This document shows positions 8,359 to 16,274 of a stretch of DNA of 49,535 nt, in pieces. The translations under genes were made by a program, and so were the position numbers. The stretch is from an uncultured Bacteroidales bacterium (GTDB lineage: Bacteria > Bacteroidota > Bacteroidia > Bacteroidales > UBA932): contig ONRD01000015.1 of assembly GCA_900320185.1 (NCBI GenBank), positions 1 through 49,535 of the forward strand, read 5' to 3'. Each line of letters begins with the position of its first letter. Positions within the stretch are counted from its first letter, which is position 1. The notes under the pieces were generated by a model that saw only the letters and a list, made by a program, of their open reading frames with translations, made no database searches and had not been told where the DNA came from.

Positions 8359-10365
8359 TCACTGCACCAGCACGTCCGTCCGGCCATCCAGGCGGCGGAG
8401 GGTCTCCAGGCGGAATGCGCCCGGCCAGGCGACCAGCCAGTCATTGATGCGCTTCCCCTGGTCCCTTGAAGAGAATCCCCAGCTGCACTCGAAACAAGCC
8501 TCGTTCTGTGACCCTGCGGGACGGATGTGTCCGTTCACTTCCAGGGTCCCGTCAGAGACCAGCTGGTTGCCACAGCGCCATATTGCCAGGGCCTTCTCCC
8601 TCCACTGCGGATCCCCTGTCAGGTCGGAGAGTTCGATCCATTCGGGAACCCAGTAAAGGGCATATGGATCCAGATGGTTGTGCTGGACCGAAACCGAGGT
8701 CGCCCCGAAAGTGTGGAAGCCGTATTCCGTGAAACCGTCGTCAGCAGGATAGATCCCGTCATAGTGCCAGAGCCATGTGGAGAGGTAATATGAGACCGCC
8801 AGGGCATCCTCTATGTACTCCTGCGACCCGGTCAGGCTGTGCAGGCGCATCGCCGACCGCAGCAGCGAGAGCGAAGACTCCTTGTCTATGCACCATGTGT
8901 CAAGGGCTCCGGCGGTTGTGAATCCGTTCTCCTTCAGTTCGGAAAGGTAGTGCCTGTAAGCCCTCAGGCCCGATTCAAGGTATCTCTCGTTCCCGCTCCT
9001 GCGGTAGGCCTCCACCATCGCCGGGACGAGGAAACATCCGATCGTCCCTTCCCTGTAGATGCTTTCCCCGTCGGGTTTCCAGCCCTTCGCATAGCAGCCG
9101 TTCTCCTGCTGGTCCGAAGCGACGAAATCGCAGATGGCATAGGCCACCCGCTCATATTCAGGCCTGTCAACTCCGCACTCCCGGGCCACGTCGAAGGCCT
9201 CGAAGAAATTTACGGCGGCGGTACCGAGGTTGCAGGCGTCGATGGAGCCGTCCGGGTTGCCGTAGAGGATGTTGTCATAGTTGGTGACGAAGAGTCCGTT
9301 GGGAAGGCTGCACTTGCTCCAGGTGTCAAGGGTGGCCACCGCCTTGTCGAGCGACTCCCTCGAACCGGTCTTCTGGTAATCCCTCATCAGCGAGATGGCA
9401 AGGGAGGCGTTCTGCCCGCACCAGCCGATCTCATATTTCCAGCCGGGCCGCTGCTGCCAGTTGCCCTCCGGGTCCAGGTTCAACCCGATGCTGAAGCCCT
9501 TGTAGGGGCCTTCCTCCGCCCAGAGCGACTCTTTGGCGTAGCGGATGCCGAGTTCCCAAAGCTTCTCGGGCGGAAAAACCTCCACCTCCGGCTTGGCGGA
9601 CAGTTCCCAGGCCTTCGCGAGGAAGGAACGCATGCCCTTGTGCCCTTCCCGGACGCGGCTGAGGTGTATGAATATCCTGAATTCGACCGTCTCCCCTTTG
9701 CGGAGCGGCCGGACATCCCTCCAGCCTCCCTCGAAACGGTCCCGGTTGGCATAAGTCACCGGCATCTCCTCTTCAGGCCAGAGGTAATGGTGGCCGGTCC
9801 GTTCCCCGTCCGGCCTCAACGAGCATGAGAAACTCTCTTTCAGGGAGCGCGGTGCCTCGGCCCATGTCGCCACGGCATAACGCTTTCCTTCCGAATACAT
9901 GGCCCCGGGTATCGGAGTTCGGCGGAACGACACGCTCCGCCACTGCCCGTCGGCCTTCGCACCCTTGGGTTCGAGGCCGCGTCCCCAGGCGTTGCCGTTG
10001 TAGCTGACAGCCGGGATCATCCACCAGCCGCATCCGGAATCCTGGACGAAACCGACCTCCAGGCGGACCGAATCCAGATCGGCCAGAGCCTTGAACGTCA
10101 CTTGTACCTTGAAGGTTGCCGAGTCCAGCCTCTCTATCCGCTCCTTATGGGAAATCCCCTGTACTTCAGGTATTTCCAACGTTCCCACAAGTTCTCCTCC
10201 TTCCGTAAGGACCATTCCTTCCGGCCTTCTCCCCCATCCGTAACGATCATTGTTCACGCACGATGCCAGTACCAGGGCCACGGCCGCCAGGGAGGCCGGC
10301 ACGACCGTCCTCAGGAAGCGTACGCCGTGATGAAAGCCCCGGCAAAAAAAGATTCCCTTCGCCAT
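8359..10365 (-). CDS. lipoprotein with alpha-toroid (six-hairpin glycosidase-like) domain
   Basis: The 668-residue product has a signal with lipobox LASC (Cys36), so it is probably membrane-anchored outside the cytoplasm. Residues about 40-240 look beta-rich; the rest is helical with repeated Trp-, Tyr- and Gly-rich turns (GWCGQNASLAISLM, CNLGTAAVNFFEAFD, DTWCIDKESSLSLL, HNHLDPYALYWVPEW). This spacing of paired helices is typical of (alpha/alpha)6 barrels in glycoside hydrolases and polysaccharide lyases. No CAZy family is obvious to me. It is convergent with the lipoprotein gene on its right end and divergent from the esterase at 10469. The closest alternative is an unsaturated-glucuronyl-hydrolase-like fold without activity. 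Confidence 0.7.
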   Translation of the reverse strand: MAKGIFFCRGFHHGVRFLRTVVPASLAAVALVLASCVNNDRYGWGRRPEGMVLTEGGELVGTLEIPEVQGISHKERIERLDSATFKVQVTFKALADLDSVRLEVGFVQDSGCGWWMIPAVSYNGNAWGRGLEPKGAKADGQWRSVSFRRTPIPGAMYSEGKRYAVATWAEAPRSLKESFSCSLRPDGERTGHHYLWPEEEMPVTYANRDRFEGGWRDVRPLRKGETVEFRIFIHLSRVREGHKGMRSFLAKAWELSAKPEVEVFPPEKLWELGIRYAKESLWAEEGPYKGFSIGLNLDPEGNWQQRPGWKYEIGWCGQNASLAISLMRDYQKTGSRESLDKAVATLDTWSKCSLPNGLFVTNYDNILYGNPDGSIDACNLGTAAVNFFEAFDVARECGVDRPEYERVAYAICDFVASDQQENGCYAKGWKPDGESIYREGTIGCFLVPAMVEAYRRSGNERYLESGLRAYRHYLSELKENGFTTAGALDTWCIDKESSLSLLRSAMRLHSLTGSQEYIEDALAVSYYLSTWLWHYDGIYPADDGFTEYGFHTFGATSVSVQHNHLDPYALYWVPEWIELSDLTGDPQWREKALAIWRCGNQLVSDGTLEVNGHIRPAGSQNEACFECSWGFSSRDQGKRINDWLVAWPGAFRLETLRRLDGRTDVLVQ

Positions 10366-10431
10366 AGAGTATTTTTTTCAAAAATAGCAATTATCGGGAA
10401 ACTCCAGCCATTGTCTTCCAATTGCCGGATA

Positions 10432-10467
10432 AAAGATTATCTTTACCGGAAAGATTATCTTTACCGG
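10432..10467. repeat. perfect 18-base tandem duplication carrying a promoter -7-like box
   Basis: Two identical units, AAAGATTATCTTTACCGG, at 10432-10449 and 10450-10467, end one base before the ATG at 10469. Each holds TATCTTTA, one base off TAnnTTTG. Confidence 0.9.
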
Positions 10468-10468
10468 C

Positions 10469-11293
10469 ATGAAACGTCTCGCCATATTACTCATTTCCGT
10501 GGCTGTGCTCTCGCAAGCCGCCTTCGCACAAGGTGCGTACAAGATCGAAAAGGACATCCCGTACCATTCCGATGCGGGCGACTATGCCGCCGACCGATGC
10601 TTCCTCGACTTCTACTACCCCACTGATGCCAAAGACTTTCCCACAGTCGTCTGGTTCCATGGGGGAGGGCTCACCGGAGGAAACAAGTCGATTCCGGACG
10701 GGCTCAAGGATTCCGGCCTGGGGATAATCGCCGTGAACTACAGGCTGCTTCCAAAGGCGACCGTCCAGGAATGCATCGACGATGCTGCGGCCGCCGTGGC
10801 CTGGGCGTTCAGGGAAGTGGCATCCCGGGGCGGCAGTACCGAAAGGATCTTCGTCGCCGGCCATTCCGCCGGAGGCTACCTGACCGACATGGTGGTACTC
10901 GACAAGCAATGGCTCGCGAAATACGGGATAGACGCTGACAGGATAGCCGGAGCCTTCCCTTACAGCGCCCAGAAGATCACCCACTACAACGTCCGCAAGG
11001 AGATGGGGCTCGGCCCCCTCCAGCCTCTTCTGGACCCGACCGCCCCTCTGTACCACGTCAGGAAACTTCCCATGCCGATGCTGGTCCTGTCAGGCGACCG
11101 CGAACTTGAGATGAACGGCCGCTACGAAGAACAGGCCTACTTCTGGAGGATGATGAAGCTGAACGGCAACGAGGAAGTCTTCCTCTACGAATTCGACGGC
11201 TATGACCATGGCTCGATGCCCCTTCCGGCCCACAGCGTCGTCAAGAGATACATCCGCGCCATCTGCAGCGGCGGACCGCTCCCCACGAGGTAA
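10469..11293 (+). CDS. alpha/beta-hydrolase esterase (BD-FAE/lipase-like), secreted
   Basis: The 274-residue product has a signal peptide ending AAFAQ. The esterase hallmarks are the oxyanion-hole motif FHGGG, the nucleophile elbow GHSAGG with Ser133, the acid Asp210 in LSGDRE and the base His247 in DGYDHGS. This arrangement fits the bifunctional feruloyl/acetylxylan esterase-like and HSL-type group. It is divergent from the alpha-toroid lipoprotein, and both would act on the same extracytoplasmic glycan pool. The start codon lies directly after a tandem promoter-like duplication, so the transcript may have an extremely short leader. No truncation or frameshift is seen. Confidence 0.85.
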   Translation: MKRLAILLISVAVLSQAAFAQGAYKIEKDIPYHSDAGDYAADRCFLDFYYPTDAKDFPTVVWFHGGGLTGGNKSIPDGLKDSGLGIIAVNYRLLPKATVQECIDDAAAAVAWAFREVASRGGSTERIFVAGHSAGGYLTDMVVLDKQWLAKYGIDADRIAGAFPYSAQKITHYNVRKEMGLGPLQPLLDPTAPLYHVRKLPMPMLVLSGDRELEMNGRYEEQAYFWRMMKLNGNEEVFLYEFDGYDHGSMPLPAHSVVKRYIRAICSGGPLPTR

Positions 11294-11308
11294 AAGTGCC
11301 TCTCCCGT

Positions 11309-11339
11309 TTTGCCCATTTCCCCATTTTGAGTACTTTTG
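11309..11339 (+). promoter_or_regulatory. Full Bacteroidota promoter (TTTG-N19-TAnnTTTG)
   Basis: TTTG at 11309-11312 and TACTTTTG at 11332-11339 are separated by exactly 19 bases, the canonical arrangement. It drives the TonB-receptor/HMA chimera and possibly the phytase gene. Confidence 0.8.
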
Positions 11340-11344
11340 TAGGA

Positions 11345-11380
11345 TGTAACCTGCCCGCTTCGGAAGGGGCGGCACGTTAC
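11345..11380 (+). promoter_or_regulatory. Structured 5' leader hairpin
   Basis: GTAAC (11345-11349) pairs with GTTAC (11376-11380), then TGCC with GGCA across a one-base mismatch, closing a GC-rich loop. It starts about six bases after the -7 box and ends 15 bases before the ATG at 11396. Because the gene keeps a metal-binding domain, a regulatory leader is conceivable, but nothing identifies a ligand. Confidence 0.4.
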
Positions 11381-11395
11381 TGGATCAGTATCTCC

Positions 11396-12031
11396 ATGCT
11401 CAAACGTTGCATAACAGCCTTCGTGATGGCCTCCATTGGGATCATTGCATATGCCCAGGTGGACACCACTGGCATCTATTCTGACCGGAGCGATTCACTG
11501 GAAGCCACCGTCTTCACCGCACGCCGGGAAGCGAACTACCTGTCCAGGAACAAAGACCTCCGCACGGAGGTGATCTCGTCGGCAGGCCTGATGAAAATGG
11601 CCTGCTGCAACCTTGCCGAGAGTTTCGAGAACTCGGCCAGCGTGACGGTGGACTATGCCGACGCCACCACCGGAGCCCGCCAGATCCGCCTGCTCGGCCT
11701 TTCGGGGATCTACACCCAGATGCTGGACGAGAACCGCCCCATGATGCGCGGCATCACGGCTTCCACTGCAGCCGCCTTGAAGGCCAAACCCAAGTCCAAG
11801 ACGGAGACCGTCACCTACGTGGTCAGCATGCACTGCAAGAACTGCGTCAACAAGATTACCGACAAGATCTCTTTCATGAAAGGAGTGAAAGACCTGAAGG
11901 TGTCGCTTAAAGACAAGACCGTGACCATCAAGTACGACCCGGCGGTGGTCCAGGAATCCACCCTCGAAAAGACGATCCGCGACCTTGGCTACTCTGCCGA
12001 CAAACAGTGTCCCGCCCCCGAGAAACAGTAG
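11396..12031 (+). CDS. chimeric protein: truncated TonB-dependent receptor plug fused to HMA metal-binding domain
   Basis: About 211 residues from ATG 11396 (signal peptide MLKRCITAFVMASIGIIAYAQ). Residues about 25-120 match the N-terminal plug of a Bacteroidota TonB-dependent receptor (VISSAGLMKMACCNLAESF, GARQIRLLGLSG, QMLDENRPMMRG). Right after MMRG the receptor stops and an Ala/Lys linker leads into a complete heavy-metal-associated domain with Cys147 and Cys150 in MHCKNC. In relatives, receptor and HMA protein are separate neighbouring genes, so an in-frame deletion of the whole barrel and of the HMA signal peptide (junction near 11753-11765) would produce this. The product could be exported and bind Cu or a similar soft metal ion, but cannot be a receptor. 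A misassembly is the main alternative. Confidence 0.75.
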   Translation: MLKRCITAFVMASIGIIAYAQVDTTGIYSDRSDSLEATVFTARREANYLSRNKDLRTEVISSAGLMKMACCNLAESFENSASVTVDYADATTGARQIRLLGLSGIYTQMLDENRPMMRGITASTAAALKAKPKSKTETVTYVVSMHCKNCVNKITDKISFMKGVKDLKVSLKDKTVTIKYDPAVVQESTLEKTIRDLGYSADKQCPAPEKQ

Positions 12032-12047
12032 ATGAGATAATTGCACG

Positions 12048-13325
12048 ATGACCAAACTCCACCTCTTAGATTCAGCTATCCTCCTTCTGGCCCTCGCCGC
12101 CCCTGCCGCCGCACAGCAGAGACAGGAGCCCTCGATTGCAGCAGCCCTGCAGGAGAACATACAGAGAGCCGGGATCAACACCCACTGCTACGAATTCGCG
12201 CCGATCCATGACACTAAGGCTCCCAAAGGATACAAGCCCTTCTATATCAGCCACTACGGACGGCACGGATCACGTTCCGACTGGGGAGCGTCCAACTACC
12301 GCGACGTAGCCTTGGCCCTCGACAAGGCCAAGGAAGCGGGAATACTCACTCCGGAAGGAGACTCCCTGCGCCAGGAGGCATGGAAGGTATTCCGTCTCCA
12401 CGACGGGATGGACGGCAGGCTGACCCAGAGGGGTGTCCGCGAGCATGCCCAACTGGCTGAGAATATGTACAAGCGCTTCCCGCAGGTGTTCAGGAAGGGG
12501 AACGGGATGATCCGGGCATATTCATCGACAGTACAGCGGTGCATCATCAGCATGACTTCGTTCACTAACCGCCTGAACGAGATGCAGCCTTCGCTGGAGT
12601 TCCAGTGGGACACGGGAGAACGCTTCATGGACTACATCAGCAACGGCTCGACGGAAGAGATCGACAAGGCCAGCGCGAAGATGCTCGACGAGCTCGACAG
12701 GTCCTATGTCCCAGACACCGCATCCATCATGCGCAGGCTCTTCACCGACCCGCAGAAGGCAAGGGAATTCGTCCCTGACGCCCTGGCTTTCGAGCATAAG
12801 GTCTTCCAAACCGCCAAGATTGCGGACTCCTTCGACGTGCCCGAGAACCTGTACAGGCACCTCCCTTTTGACGCCGTCTACAAATGGTCGGAGGGAATCA
12901 GCATGCTCATCTACATGAGGCAGTGCAATTCCGTCGAACTGGGTCCCCTGAGGATGGCGACGACCGAGCCGCTGGTACGCGATTTCGTGGAAAAAGCGGA
13001 TGAAGTGATCGAAAAGGGCAACTGGACGGCCGACCTTCGTTTCGGACACGACTTCCCACTTCTCGCCTTCGTCAACTACCTTGGCCTTGAAGGCGTGGGC
13101 GACCGCATGACCTTCGACGAAGCAAGGGTGCGCTGGCGCGGCTGGGAGAATATTCCCTTCGCCTCCAATTTCCAGGCGGTCTTCTACCGCAACAAGGGCG
13201 GCGACGTCCTGGTCAAGTTCCTCTACAACGAGAAAGAGACCCTGCTGCGCGGCCTGCAGCCCGTCGAAGGACCCTACTACCGCTGGAACGACGTCAAGGC
13301 CGGCATCAAAGGATACCTCCGGTAA
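12048..13325 (+). CDS. histidine-type phosphatase, MINPP/phytase-like
   Basis: The 425-residue product has a signal region (LLALAAPAAAQQ). The branch-2 histidine phosphatase signature is present: GRHGSR with nucleophile His73 early in the mature protein, and a C-terminal FGHDFPLLAF with His334-Asp335 as the HD proton-donor motif. Bacteroidota enzymes of this kind are multiple inositol polyphosphate phosphatases that degrade phytate in the periplasm or outer-membrane vesicles. It begins 16 bases after the chimera gene and is probably cotranscribed from 11309. The usual Pro after RHGxRx is not present here (RHGSRSD), which is within variation for the group. Other acid phosphatase activities are possible. 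Confidence 0.82.
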   Translation: MTKLHLLDSAILLLALAAPAAAQQRQEPSIAAALQENIQRAGINTHCYEFAPIHDTKAPKGYKPFYISHYGRHGSRSDWGASNYRDVALALDKAKEAGILTPEGDSLRQEAWKVFRLHDGMDGRLTQRGVREHAQLAENMYKRFPQVFRKGNGMIRAYSSTVQRCIISMTSFTNRLNEMQPSLEFQWDTGERFMDYISNGSTEEIDKASAKMLDELDRSYVPDTASIMRRLFTDPQKAREFVPDALAFEHKVFQTAKIADSFDVPENLYRHLPFDAVYKWSEGISMLIYMRQCNSVELGPLRMATTEPLVRDFVEKADEVIEKGNWTADLRFGHDFPLLAFVNYLGLEGVGDRMTFDEARVRWRGWENIPFASNFQAVFYRNKGGDVLVKFLYNEKETLLRGLQPVEGPYYRWNDVKAGIKGYLR

Positions 13326-13385
13326 GGGCGGCAATGTCGCCGGCGAGGCCCGAAAGCGAGTCGGCCTCTTGTCGGCCTTGAGATA

Positions 13386-13421
13386 TCCACAAAAACACGC
13401 TTGAAACGTGGATGACTCGGG
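13386..13421. repeat. interspersed intergenic repeat, copy 1
   Basis: TCCACAAAAAC followed by ACGTGGATGACTCGGG. The same two blocks with the same spacing occur at 45643-45678 (TCCACAAAAAC, GCGTGGATGGCTCGGG), and the second block alone at 45571-45589. A possible GAGGCC/GGCCTC hairpin lies just upstream at 13345-13368. Confidence 0.65.
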
Positions 13422-13481
13422 CTTACGGTAAGCGTGGTCTCCCTTGAACCCGGCTTACCTGCTTACGGTAAGCGTGGTCTC
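13421..13481. repeat. two-copy duplication of the 3' end of the MG2-like gene
   Basis: The exact 21-base segment starting GCTTACGGTAAGCG occurs at 13421-13441 and 13461-13481, 40 bases apart. The second copy is the last coding stretch (TTLTVS) of the minus-strand gene; the first lies beyond its stop. Confidence 0.85.
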
Positions 13482-15119
13482 GGTGCGGAAGGGTTTGCCT
13501 TCGGACGTGACGCCCTCGGCCACCACCCGGAAAGTCCCCGGGTACGAAGGAGTCTTGACCTCCACTTCCATCCTGCCGCCGGCGGCAATTGAAAGCGACG
13601 GATGCCAGTACAGGGTCCCGCGAAGGTCTGCGGCGGCATCCGAAGGAAGCAGCCCCTGGCAAGTGTACGCCACCGGATAGCTTGCTCCCTGCCATTCGAC
13701 GATCTCGACGTTCCTGTCAAACTTGAAGGAGGAGATGTCTCCCTTGGTCGTCACGAAGTCCACAACTCCCTGAAAGACTGCGCTTCCGAAGGAATATGTG
13801 TAAGGATACACCAGGATGTCGCCGAACAGCATGCAGTCGAAGTCCAGCAGGCTGGCGATGTCCTTGACCGGCACGCCGTCGATCAGGGTCAGGACGTTGG
13901 AGGAAAAGGCGTCCACATCCTTCAGGAGCATCTGCATCTGGAGCTTCCCGTCAGGACCCTTGCGGACCCTGAGGTTGGGCGTGATCTCGATCAATGTCTC
14001 CCGGACGGTAGGGAACCTGTCGTAGTCGTCCAGGTGGTAAGACACGCAATATGTGTCCGAAAGCAAGACGCTTTCACGCTTGGGGAGGAACTCGAACAAG
14101 GTGTCGGTTGCAGCGATCCTGTCGTTCTGGACGGCAAGGCTCCTGCGCACGAGAGCGTCTTCAAGGCCGGTGCACAGGCCGAGCGTGGGCAGTTCCGAGG
14201 GGGTCTTCCTCAGGAAAGGAGACTCGATCACCAGGCGGCAGTCGCTGTCTTCCTTCTGGCCAAGGATCTCGCAGACAAGGTCGTGGTTGCCATAGACGTT
14301 GAGAGTCTTGATGTCGACCGTGCCGTCAGGGTTGAACTTGCCCATGTAGATGTCGGTGGCACGGCCGGGGAAGGCAATCACAGCCGAACAGAACTGGTTG
14401 GCAAGCACGTCCGTCTTCTTGGTCCCGACCAGATGCCCGTGGAAAACCTCTCCGTCAAGGTCGACCGCATCGGCCGACCAGGAGGAACTCCCGGAGGCGA
14501 ACTTCACGATTGAAGCGTCTGAAGGCGAGACTATTCCGTCGTCGCAGAAGACAGAGAGGCTGAGGCTTGCCACGGAGGTTTCCCCATTCTCAAGGAGGAC
14601 TTTGACGGAAGAAGATGGGAGAGCTGAAGGGCACGAGACTGACACTCTCCCCTGCACGGCCTTGGCGGCCGCCGGAGTCCTTTGATATTCATCATCCGGG
14701 AGAAGGTCCACGCCCTTGGAGACCCTCCGGGCTGAAAGGGTGTTGAACACGGAAAGAGTCTTCCCGTCGGTCTCCAGGTCAGGCCTTCCTTTTCCGGAAG
14801 AAGTGTAGGCTATTATCCTGTAGTTGCCGGTCGGAGCCGACAGGGGGATGGCCACCGAGCCGGAACCACGCCCGTCGATGAGACCTATCTTGGCCGTGGC
14901 GACGACTCCCTCCACTGAGGCGACTTCGACATAGGCGATGCTGCTGGCCGAAGACAGGGACCCGGACCCGTCAAAACAGAAAGCCGAGCACCAGATTATG
15001 TCTCCGGCGACGTAGACGTCCTTGTCCGTCGAGAGGTAGACCCTCTCGGACACCTCCGCCGCCCAAGCCGGGACGGCAAGCAGGGTGAACAGTAGTGATA
15101 TTCCGAAAAACCTTTTCAT
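13455..15119 (-). CDS. exported MG2-like (macroglobulin-type) protein partnered with a TonB receptor
   Basis: The 554-residue product has a signal peptide ending AWAAEV. The mature N-terminus, ERVYLSTDKDVYVAGDIIW, is the classic start of Bacteroidota MG2/alpha-2-macroglobulin-like proteins. The rest is beta-rich, with a plug-like segment near residue 400 (VLTLIDGVPVKDIASLLDF) reminiscent of TonB-receptor plug domains and a C-terminal Ig-like sandwich. It is last in a five-gene run, three bases after the DUF4249 gene, so it probably acts at the outer membrane with that lipoprotein and the receptor. The function of such trios is not established. Its 3' end is duplicated downstream. Confidence 0.72.
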   Translation of the reverse strand: MKRFFGISLLFTLLAVPAWAAEVSERVYLSTDKDVYVAGDIIWCSAFCFDGSGSLSSASSIAYVEVASVEGVVATAKIGLIDGRGSGSVAIPLSAPTGNYRIIAYTSSGKGRPDLETDGKTLSVFNTLSARRVSKGVDLLPDDEYQRTPAAAKAVQGRVSVSCPSALPSSSVKVLLENGETSVASLSLSVFCDDGIVSPSDASIVKFASGSSSWSADAVDLDGEVFHGHLVGTKKTDVLANQFCSAVIAFPGRATDIYMGKFNPDGTVDIKTLNVYGNHDLVCEILGQKEDSDCRLVIESPFLRKTPSELPTLGLCTGLEDALVRRSLAVQNDRIAATDTLFEFLPKRESVLLSDTYCVSYHLDDYDRFPTVRETLIEITPNLRVRKGPDGKLQMQMLLKDVDAFSSNVLTLIDGVPVKDIASLLDFDCMLFGDILVYPYTYSFGSAVFQGVVDFVTTKGDISSFKFDRNVEIVEWQGASYPVAYTCQGLLPSDAAADLRGTLYWHPSLSIAAGGRMEVEVKTPSYPGTFRVVAEGVTSEGKPFRTETTLTVSR

Positions 15120-15122
15120 CTC

Positions 15123-16274
15123 TTACTGGTTGTTAGTCGGCCACCATGAGGGCTTGTCCTTCGTGCCGCCGGCCCTGGTGCAGTCGACGCACCTGTCGGT
15201 GACCCAATAGTAGTTCTCGCCTTCGTCTTCGCTGTAATAGGGACGGAACCCTATGTCGTAGTAGTGGTTCAGCACGGGGATGCTGTTGGCGTTGGGGATG
15301 ATGGTGTCGTAGCTCTCGTAGGACTTCCTATAAAGCGCGTTGCCGATGAACATCTCCTTGAAAGCCACCTGCGAAGCACCTACGTAACCATAGACCACCT
15401 CCAGGGGATCGGTGTCGGAACGCACGTTGCCGACCACCTGGCTCGGGTCCGGGGCCATGAGCGACCCCGTGGAATTGGAATTCTCCTGGATCGCGCGGAG
15501 GTACTCGTAGCACTCCTCGCTTATGTTCCTGGCTTTCACCTTGATGTAGTACATGCTCTGGATCTTCTTGCTGCTGCGGGGAATCCGGAGGACGTCGTGT
15601 CCGATGATCCTCTCCCCTCCCGTGCTCCTGGCGATCGCTATTCCGGCCTCATGGGATGCGGAATAGCTCCAGCACCAGTAATAGGGGTTCTTCCCGCCGT
15701 AGAGGTCGGAGAACAGGTAGATGCCGTCGTTGTAGCGGTACTCCGCGTAGGCATACAGGGCGGTGTGGAACTCCCAGATCTCGTCGTAGTCCCACCTGAA
15801 GCAGCCGTTGCCCCCGGCTGTGGAAAGGCTGAGCTTGACATCCAGGTCTTTGTCGTCGTAGGTGTAGTAGACAGAATCTATCTTCGGAGCCTTCTGCACG
15901 TCCTGCCATGAAGAATGGTAGCTGACCGAGGAAGATCCCTTCACCGGGGAATCAAGCTTGATGCCGATCCTGTATTTCCGGTCGGCGGGAGCCGTTGTCA
16001 TGTCGATGGCGAACGAACTGCCATGGGGGTTGACTGGATCCTCGTACCTGTCGCCCTTGTCATCCTCGATCCACACGGTACCTGTGACGCCTTCACTGGA
16101 GCGCACGCCCTTCAGGGGCTGCAGGGAACTCAGTTCAACCCTGGCCGTGTCCCCGATGAGGATGTCTCCGTCGACTACCAGTCCGGTCACGTCCTTCGAA
16201 ACATCCAGGCTGAACGGATAGACGCAGCCTGCAAGTGCCGAGGCCAGCGCAAGGAAAATCGGAAGCTTCTTCAT
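15123..16274 (-). CDS. DUF4249 family lipoprotein
   Basis: 383 residues from ATG 16274; a longer frame exists but would run inside the receptor gene, and this start is preceded by the receptor stop in a TGATG overlap. The lipobox is ALAGC (MKKLPIFLALASALAGCVYP). The mature part is beta-rich with the opening LVVDGDILIGDTARVELSSLQPLKGV, typical of DUF4249, and ends with a Cys pair (VTDRCVDCTRAGG). DUF4249 proteins in Bacteroidota nearly always accompany a TonB-dependent receptor with a carboxypeptidase-like domain, as here, and may be its surface substrate-capture lipoprotein, by analogy with SusD. The substrate is unknown. Confidence 0.85.
   Translation of the reverse strand: MKKLPIFLALASALAGCVYPFSLDVSKDVTGLVVDGDILIGDTARVELSSLQPLKGVRSSEGVTGTVWIEDDKGDRYEDPVNPHGSSFAIDMTTAPADRKYRIGIKLDSPVKGSSSVSYHSSWQDVQKAPKIDSVYYTYDDKDLDVKLSLSTAGGNGCFRWDYDEIWEFHTALYAYAEYRYNDGIYLFSDLYGGKNPYYWCWSYSASHEAGIAIARSTGGERIIGHDVLRIPRSSKKIQSMYYIKVKARNISEECYEYLRAIQENSNSTGSLMAPDPSQVVGNVRSDTDPLEVVYGYVGASQVAFKEMFIGNALYRKSYESYDTIIPNANSIPVLNHYYDIGFRPYYSEDEGENYYWVTDRCVDCTRAGGTKDKPSWWPTNNQ

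Noticed and set aside
13602-14513. Long plus-strand open frame inside the MG2-like gene
   Set aside because: High-GC shadow frame; the minus-strand product has a signal peptide, family motifs and operon context.
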